Below are positions 32,301 to 44,084 of a DNA stretch of 64,000 nt, in pieces. Each line of letters begins with the position of its first letter. The first letter of the stretch is position 1. The notes under the pieces were generated by a model. It was not told the DNA's origin. It did not search any database and was given only the letters and a program-made list of their open reading frames with translations. The DNA comes from Takakia lepidozioides (lineage: Eukaryota > Streptophyta > Takakiopsida > Takakiales > Takakiaceae), in assembly GCA_030704615.1 (NCBI GenBank), contig CM060734.1, positions 16,120,001 through 16,184,000 of the forward strand, read 5' to 3'. A program made the position numbers and the translations under genes.

Positions 32301-33908
32301 ACGCAGCCCAAGTTGTCCCCAAAACAACTTAGGTGGCAAGATACTTTGGCAGTGTTCGACGTGGATATCCAGTACAAACCGGGACGGGACAATGTGGTGG
32401 CCGATGCTTTAAGTAGAAAGCAGCAGCTCTTGTTGGTGTACAAGGGCGAGACGGCGCTCCAAAGGAAGATCCGGAAGGCTTGCCGGAAGGATGAGCTGGC
32501 AAAGTGCGTGATGCAGAACTTGAGAATGGGGGTTAAATCGCAGTTCCACTTGCAAAACGGACTGCTCCGGTATAAGCAAAAACGTCTCTATGTGCCAAAG
32601 GGAGGGATCAGGGATAGTCTCTTGAGAGAATGCCATGATAGCCCGCTTGCGGGCCACGGTGGAGCCAAGCGCACTGCGGCACTCTTGAAGAAAGAGTATT
32701 TCTGGCCCAAACTGAGGGAGGAGGCAGAGGAGTATGTTAAGACATGCACCACATGCCAACAAAACCGGAGCGAGTATAAAAAGCAAGCGGGGCTGTTACA
32801 ACCCTTGCCGATTCCAGAGGGGACTTGGGAAAGCGTCTCGATGGATTTCATGACTGCTATGCCGCTGTCAAAAGGATTCGATGCAATCATGGTGGTGGTA
32901 GATAGGTTCAGTAAAATGGCCCATTTCATCCCCACCAAGGAGACGGCAACTGCGCAGGAGACAGGGCGACTTTACTTCGCCCACGTCTTAAAGCATCATG
33001 GAGTCCCGAAGGATATTGTCTCGGACCGCGATCCAAAGTTTACGAGTAAATTCTGGAGAGCACTTTGGAAGAAGATGGGGACGAGGCTGAAGATGAGCAC
33101 CGCCTTCCGACCTACGACGGACGGCCAAACGGAAAGAGTGAATTCCGTAGTGAAGCAATTCTTGCGGAATTACGTGTCGGCAGACCAATCAGACTGGATG
33201 GAACACTTAGACGCGGCAGAGTTCTGTTATAATAACACAGAACACTCCGCGACGGGAGTTTCCCCTTTTGTGTTGGTCTATGGAAAAGCACCTCTGGTGC
33301 CGACAAGTTGGGCCGCCCAGGACGTTGAGGAACCGGCAGTAGCGGCGGTACTGGAAGAACGCGAGCGTTTGTTGAAGCTCGCAAAGTACAACATTGCCAA
33401 AGCTAGGAAACGGTATGAAAGGCAGGCGAATCGGAAGCGGAGGGAAGTGAAGTTTGAGGCAGGCACAGAGGTCTGGTTGAACATCAAGAATTTTCGACTA
33501 CCTCCGGAAATGAGTCCGAAGTTCGTACCTCCGTATGCGGGTCCCTTTCGCATTCGGAGGGTTATGAATGAGGATGTGTATGAATTGGAGCTGCCAGCAA
33601 ACAGCAAGGTGCACCCAGTATTCCATGTCTCCCTTTTGAAGCCTTACTTCAAAGATGAAGCACGTCCGAATCGGCAGCAAGTGTTGCGTCCGCCACCTAT
33701 GCTGTTGGATCATGAAAATGAACCCGAGTACGAGGTGGAGGCAATACTTAAGTCGAGGAGGTTCAAGAACCGAGAAACGGAGTATCTCGTCAAATGGAAG
33801 GGCTATCATCTTGTGGAGGCATCTTGGGTGCGTGCCTCAGAAATGGGAAACGCATCCGAGGCAGTTGCAGCGTTCGAAGGGCGACCTCAAAAGCGGAAGA
33901 AGCGTTGA
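29347..33908 (+). CDS. Family A Gag-Pol polyprotein with chromodomain (one frameshift)
   Basis: ATG at 29347 is the first Met after the primer site. Order: Gag core (about residues 90-280), CCHC knuckle [14 protein letters not shown] (near 341), retropepsin [12 protein letters not shown] (DTG near 425), RT with YIDDILVYS (YIDD at 31642-31653), RNase H starting at [11 protein letters not shown], integrase HHCC (HDSPLAGH ... CTTCQQ) and the DDE triad: Asp 32844, Asp 33024 and Glu 33132, with 35 residues between the last two. The C-terminal chromodomain ([13 protein letters not shown] ... YLVKWKGY, about 33726-33850) would steer integration to marked chromatin. A one-base loss in the A-run at 31699-31701 (CTAAAAGGG) moves the frame by one, so RNase H and integrase continue in the frame opened before 31704. 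All catalytic residues are present. Confidence 0.95.
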
Positions 33909-34813
33909 TGGGGACATCAACCTTGGAGCGTGGGGGAGGAAATGCATGCTTAGCCCGGTTTAGCTAGCTCAGGAATCCGATTGCAAAACTTGTATTGTAC
34001 AAAAATTTGTGATAAAGGAAATGGGTTCCAAATATTGTGCGTCCTATTGTGTTTGGAATGGTGATGCATGGTGTGGTTGGCTGGTGTGTAGAATGCATGC
34101 TAGCTTACAAAAGTGGGAGAGGTAAATTGGGTTAATCGTGTGTTTGCGCAGTGCCGAAATCGGGTGACTCCCATCCAAGGGGCAAGGAAACTTGCGCCTT
34201 ATTTGGGAGTTCAAGTGCTAGTGCGCACCTGGCGCGTGCGCGTACTATAACTGCGCTACCGAGGGGGTTGCCTTGTAGTGCGGGCTAACGCGGAAGCTAC
34301 GTGCTTCCGTTCACGTACTATAATCGTGTAGCCTCGGGACGAAGTCGTAGTGCGGCTTCGGCGTGTTCCCGTACCTCAGGCCAGCATTCCAAGGCGGACC
34401 CAATTGTAGTGATTGGGGCGCACGGTTGGTTCAAGGTTATCTTCCTAGTCAAAGAGGGTTCCAGGTGAACCCTTGCTCAAGGTGATGCCAAAAGCGGCAT
34501 CATGAGCGATCGCAAGCAATGTTGTTGCAGTAAGGCGATTCGATCCTCGGGGAGGATCGTTCCTTGGCCTTGAAGTAGGCCAAGAAGAGTGCACTGGGAG
34601 GAGCTGGAGAGGCTCCACCCTTGGCCGGGACTTGGAGGAAGTCGGCCGAACTAGCTAGTGGAGAGTGGAGTCAAGTGTGGGGTTTGGTTCTTTGCCATGG
34701 GACGCCATGGTACGGAAACAAACTCCTTGATGTGGGACGCCACAACTTGGATGTTCGTTTCTACAAAATGGACAAGTCGATGAGGACATCGACTCCCTGT
34801 TGGTAGGGGTGTG
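33909..34813 (+). other. Family A 3' untranslated region
   Basis: About 900 bases between the Pol stop and the 3' LTR with no coding motif. It contains a partially repeated GC-rich segment (CGTACTATAA near 34240 and 34313, each followed by a GTAG/GTGCGG block). The purine-rich GGTAGGGGTGTG just before the LTR is a weak candidate polypurine tract. Confidence 0.6.
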
Positions 34814-35540
34814 TGTCGCGGCCCTTTGCCTTGAGAGGCAGGGGGGTCGGGACACATGAGGGGCTGCCCCTGTGGTGGGGGCAGCGGCAGCGATAGGTAT
34901 GGGGGGCTGAAGCACCCTTAAGTGCCCAAGGCACCCAAGGAGGCGGAGGCGCTCACTAGGTGGAGCCCCGCACACCGGGTTGCGGTGGAGGTGGCTCCAC
35001 AAGGGGTGGTGGTAGCTTAGTGGGACTTAGTGGGGGGTGGCATAGGACTCACCATGGGGTGGAGACCTCGAGGTGGGAGTCGTGGGGAGTCTTGGGACTC
35101 ATCACGGTCCATTGGGGCCGCGGTGAGTGGGCCAAGACTCACCGCGACTCACCACCGGGAGTCGAGGGTTTTCGTGGTGGTTCGCCATAAAATGGCATGG
35201 CTGGTTATGAAACCCCCGCGGACAGCTACAGAAGTATATATAGGGAGTAGTAACCCCGAGAACGGTGCAAGCCCGTTGGTGACCAAAAACTAGTGAGTAA
35301 GCGAGCGAGCCGGAAAGCGACCAAAGAGTGGGGAGCTGTTCCGGACTGCCATCTACCAAAGGGAATTCTCCTAGTCCCAAATAGGTGGAGGGTTTAGAGG
35401 GAAGCGGAAGGGGACCGTTATGTCCCGGTGAGCAGCCGAAACTCCAAGTTGGCCCGGCGGCCAGGTTGGGAGTCAGGCGCGCGCATCAAAGCGAGTAACT
35501 ATGACTTGAAGGGGAGTTTACCGAATTGAGGTGTGCGACA
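34814..35540 (+). repeat. Family A 3' LTR (727 bp)
   Basis: TGTCG to CGACA, almost identical to the 5' LTR, with its own TATATATA at 35235-35242. The target duplication CGTAC follows at 35541-35545. Confidence 0.97.
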
Positions 35541-35616
35541 CGTACACACAGCCCACCATGAAACTCTCAACGTCAACAAGGTGCTCACTCACAAAGGGTT
35601 GCTACTCGGAAACAGT
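35541..35616 (+). pseudogene. Family B copy 2: last codons of ORF2
   Basis: Resumes the ORF2 tail interrupted at 28565. The DNA aligns with 13213-13310 of copy 1 (CCATGAAACTCTCAACGTC here, then AAACAGTAAACCGTGAGGAC in both). A small length change upsets the frame shortly after the junction. Confidence 0.75.
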
Positions 35617-35638
35617 AAACCGTGAGGACACGGCTTTT

Positions 35639-35653
35639 TGAGGGGGGAAGGGG
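35639..35653 (+). promoter_or_regulatory. Polypurine tract, family B copy 2
   Basis: GAGGGGGGAAGGGG precedes TAATGTTAGAGG, the start of the LTR at 35657, as in copy 1. Confidence 0.75.
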
Positions 35654-35656
35654 TAA

Positions 35657-36330
35657 TGTTAGAGGACTGTAGGGGACTTAGACACTTATACGGGATCTGT
35701 AGGGTACCCTTAATTTTTGCACAGACTGAGACAAACAGGAACCTTAGGGGTGACAGCAGCGCACTGTAGAGGGGGGTTACATAGCCCACACAGCCGACAC
35801 AGCAGTCACAGCCCACACAGCCAACACACAGTCGTCACAACCCACACAGCCAACACAGCCCGTCACAGTCGTCACAGCCCACAGCAGCCGACACAGCCGT
35901 CACAGCCCACACAGCCAACACAGCCCGTCACAGTCGTCACAGCCCACACAGCCGTCACAGTCGTCACAGCCCACACAGCCCACACAGCCCGTCACAGTCG
36001 TCACAGCAGACACAGCCCACACAGCTAGTCACAGCCCGGCACAGCCACACAGCCAGTCACAGCCCGACACAGCCAAACACAGCCAGTCACCGCTTGACAC
36101 AGCTGTCACGATAATAGGGAACGAAGAGTAGGACAGGGAACGACTGTGGGGAACAACACCAGTGAAGGGAACATGTTAGTTCACATACGACGGTTAGAGA
36201 GGGAAACGGTTAGAACCGCGGATAGGAGGATAAAGGGAAGAACGGGGAATAGGAAGGGATCATTATTCGGGGAGGACTTCGGAGACAGGCGGGAGCGGAG
36301 ATCGGAGAGCACGATGAAGGAGGAAAGAGG
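35657..36330 (+). repeat. Family B 3' LTR, copy 2 (3' boundary uncertain)
   Basis: Starts TGTTAGAGGACTG. It matches copy 4's LTR on the minus strand before and after the internal tandem repeats, up to about the GGGAGCGGAGATCGG block. A terminal CA with confident boundary could not be assigned because both other copies are truncated. Confidence 0.65.
35765..36110 (+). repeat. CACAGCC-type minisatellite inside family B LTR
   Basis: About 340 bases built of CACAGCC, CACAGTCGT, CACAGCCGA and CACAGCCAA variants. The equivalent block in copy 4 is at about 53030-53260 on the other strand and differs in length and order, so it is length-variable within the LTR. Confidence 0.9.
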
Positions 36331-38138
36331 ATTAGTAGATGCTTGTCATATGCAAAGCTAGAGTGATATTGTAGAGCAGATTAGAGACATAATGGCTTCG
36401 GCCTGATACCTGATAAATCATAATCTGATACTTATACGATACAATCACACTGTGTAGAGAGATCTGAGTGAAGCTGTGGATTGAATGGAGGAGTTAAGGA
36501 AACCGATAAATTGATGAAGCAAACTGATACTTAATTATCAATGGTAAGGTAGCTAAGATGAATGAGGAAAAGGAAACAAATAGGAAACACCCCCATGATA
36601 CACTAGCTGTAGGTCATGACTGATTGTTCTGCGCGGGCTGAGTACTTAGAGATTTCCAACTCTTCTATCTTGGAGTTTCCGCCTCGGATAGCGAAGGGAT
36701 GGGTGAGTAAAAGCCGCGCGACAGTATAGGCCTGGAATGGTATTTTAAGGCCTCATAAAATAGCTCTGCCAAGGTGAAAGAGCAGCTCAGAAACCCCTGT
36801 TTGTTATCAAGCCATGAAACCAAAATGATATGAGGGCCTTGAAGAATGTGTGTTATCTATCAAAGCTTATCCTTTTGATCCATCAAAGTCATACCAAGAA
36901 GTTTCATTTCAGAGCCAAGTATCAAAGCAGTCAGAGTAATAACTGCTATTTTGTACCCTTGTACCCTTCATAGCTTAACTCCTACACATGCAAATGTGGT
37001 TGTAAAAAACCAGAAACAGGGGTAAGGAGAGAAGCAGATCCTCATTGGAGCCATCTTGGAGCAGGTCTGAAGCGGCATGGTGGCAGTTTGAAGTAGCAAA
37101 TGGCATCAGCAGCTTAGGCAGCAGCAGTATCCACATTTGCAAGAACAGGAGCTGCAAGCTTCAAGAAATCAAGACAAGTGAAGACCCTCACCTGTGCCCG
37201 TCCCAAAAACCACCACATAGCGATGTGTGTTAGTGAGGATGCAGCAGGTGAGTGGCAGGTCTTCACAGTTGCTATCCATGTCAGTGTTGAATTCTAAAGC
37301 ATGTACAGATCACAATTCAAGCAAGGGTAAACTCAAAAAACCTTGAGTGTTTGTGGTATGCCCTGCGCCATGGCGTCCAATAGATCGTCTCCAACAGAAC
37401 GCAATCAAAGTAGAAGCGTTCACAGATAGAGAATGGCTCATACAAGAAGAGAGCAACATGTAATCTGTATATAAATAGGGATAGAGTACTTCCCAACGAG
37501 GAGTAAAAGCGCCGATTCATCCAAGAGGGCCAGATTTCAAGCACAAGATTACTTGTGATTCCATGTGGATCAATAGCTACAAGAAACCTTTCTGAGCAAA
37601 GCGATCATCGCTTTGTCGTCTGCCAGAGATGAATCTGCCTAACCGCCAATGCGCATCCCAAGAGCCAGCCATCACGAGTATCATGTAGCAGCAGGGGAGC
37701 AGGTTTACGCGGCGCATCATCAAGGTTCACTGAAGCACGAGTTCAGTGCTGTGAAATGTGTCGACGTGCTTAGGGCATAACTTCCCGATTTCTCATCCAG
37801 GGTGGATGAAAAATCACATTTTATCAAGAGAAGCACATTGTCAATGGATGACATCCAATAAAAAGGTATCTTTTAGGGTTATGGTATAGGCTTAGGTTTA
37901 ATAACTGCCATCATTTATGATGGTAGTTTTATTATCTCTTGGATTTTAAAATAGGTAACCATTATTCATGTAGTTCATCCAGTTTAGATGAAAGAAATAG
38001 ATGGTAAACCAAGCTTTCTGTACATTAAGTTTCATCATCCTATAATAATATCATCCAGATTTGGATGAAAAAGGTTGGGATGAAAAACTAAATAACCTCA
38101 AAAGGTTAAGGCCAGATGAAATCCAAAGAGTTATAGAG
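36331..38138. other. No recognisable gene; AT-rich intergenic DNA
   Basis: No open frame above about 75 codons and no motif. Near 37790-38075 there are several inverted CATCC/GGATG pairs (TCATCCAGGGTGGATGA and similar), which also occur near 59745. Part of 36331-36700 may be leftover LTR or leader of family B. Confidence 0.4.
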
Positions 38139-38153
38139 GGAGAGGGAGAGAGG

Positions 38154-38240
<87 letters not shown>
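38139..38240. repeat. (GA)n microsatellite
   Basis: An almost pure AG dinucleotide run of about 100 bases, preceded by GAGGGAGAGGGAGAGAGG. The apparent Arg/Glu-repeat and Ser/Leu-repeat frames across it are artefacts. Confidence 0.97.
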
Positions 38241-38241
<1 letters not shown>

Positions 38242-38397
38242 AGGAAAAATAAAAAAATAAAAAAATGTGGGGGATTGGGTGAGCAGCTGCTGCTCAGCCC
38301 CCCACATGTTTTTTTTGTTTTTTTTTGGGGATCTGGAATGTAGAGGTTGTTTCCTGGTGAGGCCAACTTTTGGGTTTGCATGACAGTTGCCAGGCTT

Positions 38398-40040
38398 ATG
38401 GGGAAAGAGAAGAAGTCCACTGCCCCAAAGAAAGGGGCGGAGAACCCGTATGCTCTGCCGGCACGTGTGACGCGGGCTGGCGTCTCACGGTTTACCAGTC
38501 CCGTCGACAGCCGCAGCCGGAGGAGTCGTTTGCCCCCCGAGGCCAGTCCCCCCCCGTCTTGGATGCGCCAGGGGCCAGCTCAGCAAGCTTTCCTATTCGG
38601 GAGGTTGTTGCTGAGCCGGATGCTCAGTTGAGCACACCCCCGGCCACCAAGACGGGTGAAATGTATCTTGGCAAGTGCATCACCCGTTCAGGGGCCCGGT
38701 ATGGGGAACTTTTGGATGTCACCCCTATAGCGACCCCTTCCTCCGTAGCGAAGGCTGCACTTGCCAAGGCCCAAGGTCAGGTTCAAGGGCTGTTGAGGAT
38801 GAGCCTCGACAGGATGAGGGAGGAGGAGATGAGGAGGAGGGCCATGAGGTGGCTGAGTTGAGGAAGCGCCTCAAATTAGTCAAGCCGAGTGAGGGCCTCG
38901 ATCTTGTGGAGCATTTGGGGGGGGGGGAGCTCCGGACTGGTGGAGAGCCTAGCCGGTCAGCGACGCCGCCCCCTCAGCCTGAGCGGTCAGCAAAGAAGGG
39001 CCTAGACTACGGGGCGCCGCCGCCGGCTATGCTCCACATCTGGAATCTACTTCTAGTGGCGCTCCGGGAGGGGATAGCGCGGGCACATCCGGCAATGGGG
39101 ACTCCTGCCACATCGGGTGACACCGGGGGCGAGTCGGCCAAACTTGCAAAGGTACAACTGTTGCACCTTGTTCCATGTTTTGTCCTTTCCTTTGCATGCA
39201 TGATTTTCTTTGTTGTTTGTTTCTTTTTTTGAATTTGGGGGGGTTATTCGTCTTTAGGAGGCAACAACATTCTTGGCCTCATTGGCGCAGTCCGGTGCGA
39301 TTGCCAATGAGGGAGAGCACGTGGTGTTCATGAAGGACCCGAACACCAAAGGTAAGAAGAAGAGGCCTCGACCTCCCGAGGTCCCTTTTACCATCAATGA
39401 AGGGGCTGCCGAGGAGAGAGAGAAAAGGGAGAGGGAGAAGGAGAGAGAGGAAGTAGCGGGGAAGGGGAAGGAAAAGAAGAAGAAGAAGAAGTCCTGTGGA
39501 GACGAAGGGGTGAGTGTGCATGCAGGGGAGGACAGTGGGGTAATAAAGGAGCAGGGGAAGGAGGCTATAAAGAAGTGAGAGGGTGGGAAGAAGAAGAAAT
39601 CCTTGGGGATAGAGGACGTGGAGTTGGCAAAGATTGTGGTGCCACCGGTGGAGGTCAATCGCCATGGTGACCCCCGCGGTGCGTTCTGGGAGGCTATGAA
39701 GAAGCCAGCCTTTGAACTCGCAGTGTGGTGGTTCCCTTGGCACATTGAGTGGGCTGATCAGCACTTTGGCACGAAGCGGGCGTATGCCCGTGAGTTAGAC
39801 CGCCGGTTTCCGGGCAATTGGAGTGACACAAGGTGATGGAGATGGTGGGGCGGAACTTGAAGGACAAGAGGTACAGTGCCAAAGAGATCATTCGGAGGGC
39901 AATGGAAAAGGGGGCCCAACCCAAACCACCTTATGGAATTACACAGGTTGGCAAATCCTTGAATCATTTCACCTTCCATTTGTTGCATGTGCATTAATGA
40001 GGTGGATTCGATGCACCGTATGTGTGTAATTCACTAATTG

Positions 40041-40080
<40 letters not shown>

Positions 40081-40607
40081 TAGGTATCGTGGGATGCACT
40101 CATTGCGGAAGAGAATGATGCGGCAAAGAAGGCCAGGCATGCGAAGCAACAACAGACCGCCTTGACAAGCACGAATTCACACAGAAGTGGGGCGCCGGCA
40201 GATCCAAGGGTTTTATCTTGCAATTTGTAAGTCATACTTCCTTACGTATTTTGTTATGTCTTCTTTCTGGCTCCATCATCGTGAGGAACTGACTTTAATT
40301 TGTGCCATGTGGCATGTGTAGCAACGCGCGTTTGAGAGGATGTCATCTCCAGTAGACTACAACTACGCCTGCAAGGAGCATGGTTGACAATCCCTCATGA
40401 AGAACATGACCAACACGGAGGGGATGAGTGCACTGCAGGGCACTAGTATGGATGAGGTGGGGGGGGGGGGTCATGGCTAGGGATTGGATGAGAGCTCTGT
40501 GGGACTTAGGGGAACGCCGCCTGCTTTAGGTGCTCCGGCAAAGGGCGTGGAGTCATCAGGCTCATCGGATAGCTATGAGTCGTCTGAGGATGAGGATGAG
40601 GATGACT
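38398..40607 (+). pseudogene. Decayed multi-exon gene, weakly Ptta/En-Spm-like
   Basis: ATG at 38398 opens MGKEKKSTAPKKG. Coding potential continues in shifting frames to a Glu-rich segment (about 38830-39150), then after a CTTTAG acceptor near 39257 to a Lys/Glu-rich stretch and FWEAMKKPAFELAVWWFPW (near 39690). A segment with LKDKRYSAKEIIRRAMEKG follows, then after an intron containing G37, VSWDALIAEENDAAKKARHA with HRSGAPADPR, and finally an acidic Ser tail ending DEDEDD at 40607. The WxxLIxE ... HxxG pattern loosely recalls the plant Ptta/En/Spm transposon domain; I cannot confirm this. A stop at 39576 and several frameshifts indicate decay. The last exon and its flank recur at 52166-52825. 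Confidence 0.4.
40043..40079 (+). repeat. Run of 37 G
   Basis: An uninterrupted G homopolymer in an intron of the preceding gene. Its true length is uncertain because such runs are poorly sequenced. Confidence 0.95.
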
Positions 40608-41260
40608 AGTCTAGTCCATGTAGGTCCCAGGGTCAGCCTACTGAACCTTGTGAGCAAAGCATTTCAGCTCATTGTTTGTAAATATATTTCCATCTTTCCA
40701 TCTTTCATCTTATTCATGTGTCGCACCGGCCTCACCCTCGATTCATGCTTGCTCAATTGTGTACCTACTAAATCAGAGCAATGGAAGCTGTAAGGTCTCC
40801 CAACACCCCAAAACAAAACCAGGGAAAAACAAAAACCACCCCCAATTCACCCCCAAAAAGAACCCCCAATCCTCCCCCCCACCAGGCTGGCCTTGTGACG
40901 GCAGGGCGTCGGTATTGGTGACGTGTTTTTTTGGCGGGGGTCGCAAGCCGCGACGGCCAGGCCTCGCAAATGCCAATACAGGTAGCAACGCCCGACCCCC
41001 CTTGCGACGGTTTTTTTTTACTCCGGGGGTCGCTAGCAACGATGCCGCGACGTCGCGGATCCCAACAGCTTGCCTGCGCCACGTGTTTTAAAAATAATAA
41101 TAATGATAATCTGGAAAGCGACGCTATTGCGTCTCGGAAACCCACGGCCGAGCGTCGCAACGCCCGACTCCAGCGGCGACGGTTTTTTTAATTTGCCACG
41201 TCCAGGAGTCGCTAGCCGCGACATAGCGGCGTCGCTTATCCTACCACCCGGCGTACGCCA
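40608..41260 (+). repeat. Dispersed 3'-flank repeat with GTCGC motifs
   Basis: After the stop codon at 40605 the sequence continues through CATGTAGGTCCCAGGGTCAG and CAATTGTGTACCTAC into a GC-rich part with many GTCGC/GCGAC motifs in both orientations (GGGGGTCGCAAGCCGCGACG, CCCTTGCGACGG, GAGTCGCTAGCCGCGAC). The same succession occurs inverted at 52166-52825. Dense short inverted motifs suggest the subterminal region of a DNA transposon. Confidence 0.6.
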
Positions 41261-43353
41261 CCGGGGTGGTAAGAATGGCGACAGGACCTCCTCGGATGTG
41301 GGAGACGCTCACTCTCGAATCCGTCCTCTCCCGGGCCGACTCCAATCAGCCAATCTACGAGAGCGGGGTGATGACCGAAGATAGCACGTCCTATACACTC
41401 TCTCAACGGGGCCGACCGCCTAGCAATCTTGTTGCGCGTGTACAACAGGGTGTCGGTGATGGTGCGACACGACGCACAACAAGCCAAGTAGGCCACCTGC
41501 CACGCAAGATGGACCTCAAGGGCCGAATCAAATGAATATAAACAAGAAAGGTGGTTGACAGCAGTCCGGCCAACGGGTGTTGAACCGAAAAAATGTAGAA
41601 ATAGGAGCCATCTGGGCTCTGGAGCCTCGGGGTCCAACCCGGGCTGAGATCCAATACCCACGATACTCCTCTGCAATGGTCAAGATGCGTAGTCGCATTA
41701 ACTTGCAAATCACGCTGGCCTCGGGGCCAGATACGTCGCCAGTCCTGGTGCTGGAACTGCCACTCAAAACTCTCCATGAGGTTAGCAACGTGTGCTTAAA
41801 GGTGAAAAATGTATCTAAACGCACCTAAATACTTCCTCGGCCTTTTCCTGTCGGAGACAAAAAATACAAAACAATAAAAGTTGGATATAGTGAAAGAATG
41901 AGATCCAAGCAGAGAATGATAGGCGTCCACTCTTCTTCCATCTGAGGTGCGGACAAGCCTGACTATTTACTTATCTCCCTGCAGACGCACCATTTATATG
42001 ACGAGCCCTGAGCGCGTGCGGTCAGGGTGACGACATATTAGCTAAGAGGCCGTGGTAAATCGCGGTGTAGGTTGGGCTCACTAAACCGCCTACCCGACTA
42101 CGGTTAGTACAGGGGGTCCGTGGTTGTAGATGGGTGACAATCGTTAACTAATTCCTACCGGCAAGACGGAGTGGAGTACTCCCTCTCACAGGGCGAGTTT
42201 GCGTTTTCTAAGTCCTACGAAACTACTACTTTGTCGGTTCAGTAAGTGCCTTCCAAGTTTTTTATTAGCTAAGTCCTACTGCCTAAGCCTCCGAGCCGCC
42301 TATAGCCGGGATGCATTTCAATCCCTTCACAAGGCACCTACCAAGCCTAGGGAGGAGAATGGTAATCACCCTCTCCCAATGCCCCTCCTTCTCCAGGTGC
42401 TTGAGTTCAAGTCACTCCGCTGGAAGGGCCAATCCTTCCTTGCCTTGGTGCCCAAGTAATTTGTTTTAGCACAAGAGGGGGGCCATAACACCTATCACAA
42501 TCCAATAGGTAAAAAGGGTCCAATAAGGTCACCCTAGGTGGCTTAGATTAATAAGTCCAATAAGTTCAATAAGTTCCCCTAAGTTCTATAAGTTAAATCG
42601 CATTTAAGCCTATTTAGACATTTTCGCAATAAAGAAATGCAGAAAAAATAAATAATATCAGGAAAATCCAGAAAATACCTCCCATGTGGGAAATCGTGTG
42701 GGGGATCCAAAGATGCCCTTGGCACCTAGAAATAACCTTGGGAACCCCTTGGGAACCAAGTTATAACTTGGGAACACCCGAGGGCCATTCCCTGCCACGG
42801 GGAACTGCTACGGCTCTACCAGATGAATGAATCTCATTCAAAGTTCATCCTTGCCACTACATTCATTAGTCCAAAACATGCATGCTCAAAATAATAAAAT
42901 AATCAATGGTGGGTCCAAGCTAGATTACACCCCTTTATATTACTTTAAGGGAGCTGGTGTGCTTTCCCTCATTGGAAAATGTTGTCCCCTACCTTGGGCT
43001 CTGACACAATGGGTCACTGTAGCCTAAATTTTAGGATAGAGTACTTTTGCTCCTCCCCTATCTCTCAAGGTCTCAGCCTCTAGCTCGGAGCTCATAGATC
43101 CGCTCAGCTCCCTCTTTGATTCATAGGGAAGCTCTTTCCAAAGGCTATGGCCTCCCCAAATCCTAGATTTTATCTACCATGGGAGCCCTGGTATATAGGC
43201 TCCTAACCCTCAAAGGGGTGCAAATTAAAACAAATAGCTAAGGATAAGAGTAACCCCCCTTAAAGAAATCGCAGCTGTGTTGCCCGCCGGGTAGACCGCC
43301 CCCGCCACGTGGCGGGGCGTGGCTCCGCGCGGAGCGGTCCGTGCTAGGGACCG
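41261..43353. other. No supported gene
   Basis: A minus-strand frame at 41676-41236 (about 146 codons) and a plus frame at 41577-41828 overlap without recognisable motifs. Around 42535-42600 there are short ATAAGTTC/ATAAGTCC near-repeats. Otherwise nothing was recognised. Confidence 0.4.
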
Positions 43354-44084
43354 TGTCGCAGCCCTTTGCCTTGAGGGCGGGGGGTCGGGACACAAGAGGA
43401 GCTGCCCCTGTGGTGGGGGCAGTGGCAGCAAATAGGAAAGGGGGCTGAAGCACCCTTGAGCGCTGAAGGCACTCAAGGAGGCGGAGGCGCTCACTAGGTG
43501 GAGCCCCACAAACCGGGTGGCGGTGGTGGGGCTTCCACGAGGGGTGGTGGTAGCGTAGGGAGTCGTAGTGGGGGTGGCATAGGACTCACCATGAGGCTGA
43601 GGCCTTGTGGTGGGAGTCGTGGGGGGTCTTGGGACTCACCACGGTCCATTGGGGCCATGGTGGGTGGGCCAAGACTCACCGCGACTCACCACTAGGACGA
43701 TTGAGGGTCTAAGTGGTGGTGCACCAGATTTGGACTGTGCTACTTGTGGAACCCCCGCGGACACCTACAGAAGTATATATAGGGAGTAGTAACCCCGAGA
43801 ACGGTGCAAGCCCGTTGGTGACCAAAAACTAGTGAGTAAGCGTACGAGCCAGAAAGCGACCAAGGTGTGGGGAGCTATTCCGGACTGCCATCTACCAAAG
43901 GGAATTTCCACTGAGCCCAACAGGTCGAGGGTCGAGTGGGAGTGTGAGGGGGACCGTTATGCCCCGGTGAGCAGCCGAAGCTCCGAGTTGGCCCGATGGC
44001 CAGTTTGGGAGTTAGGCGCGCGCATCAAAGCGATTAACTATGACTTGACGGGGAGCTTACCGAAGTGAGGTGCGCGACAGACCG
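43349..44084 (+). mobile_element. Family A solo LTR with GACCG target duplication
   Basis: The LTR runs from TGTCGCAGCCC (43354) to GCGCGACA (44079), 726 bp, with TATATATA at 43774-43781. GACCG lies on both sides (43349-43353 and 44080-44084). No internal sequence is present, so LTR-LTR recombination removed the element. It differs from the 28566/34814 LTRs at many sites, so it is an older insertion. Confidence 0.95.

Larger units (their letters stand above)
28566..35540 (+). mobile_element. Family A chromovirus, near-intact Ty3/gypsy element
   Basis: 6975 bp: 5' LTR, tRNA-iMet-type primer site, one Gag-Pol reading frame with a single one-base frameshift, a long untranslated 3' region, and 3' LTR. 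The two LTRs differ by one base length change and one substitution as far as I could compare, and a perfect 5-bp target duplication flanks the element. A C-terminal chromodomain makes it a chromovirus. It is nested in ORF2 of family B copy 2, so it is younger than that copy. It is the only element here that could recently have been mobile. Confidence 0.95.

Noticed and set aside
38061-38420. Open frames made of Arg/Glu or Ser/Leu repeats
   Set aside because: They are translations of the (GA)n microsatellite.
41236-41828. Overlapping frames of 80-146 codons on both strands
   Set aside because: No motif, and the strands compete; not enough to call a gene.
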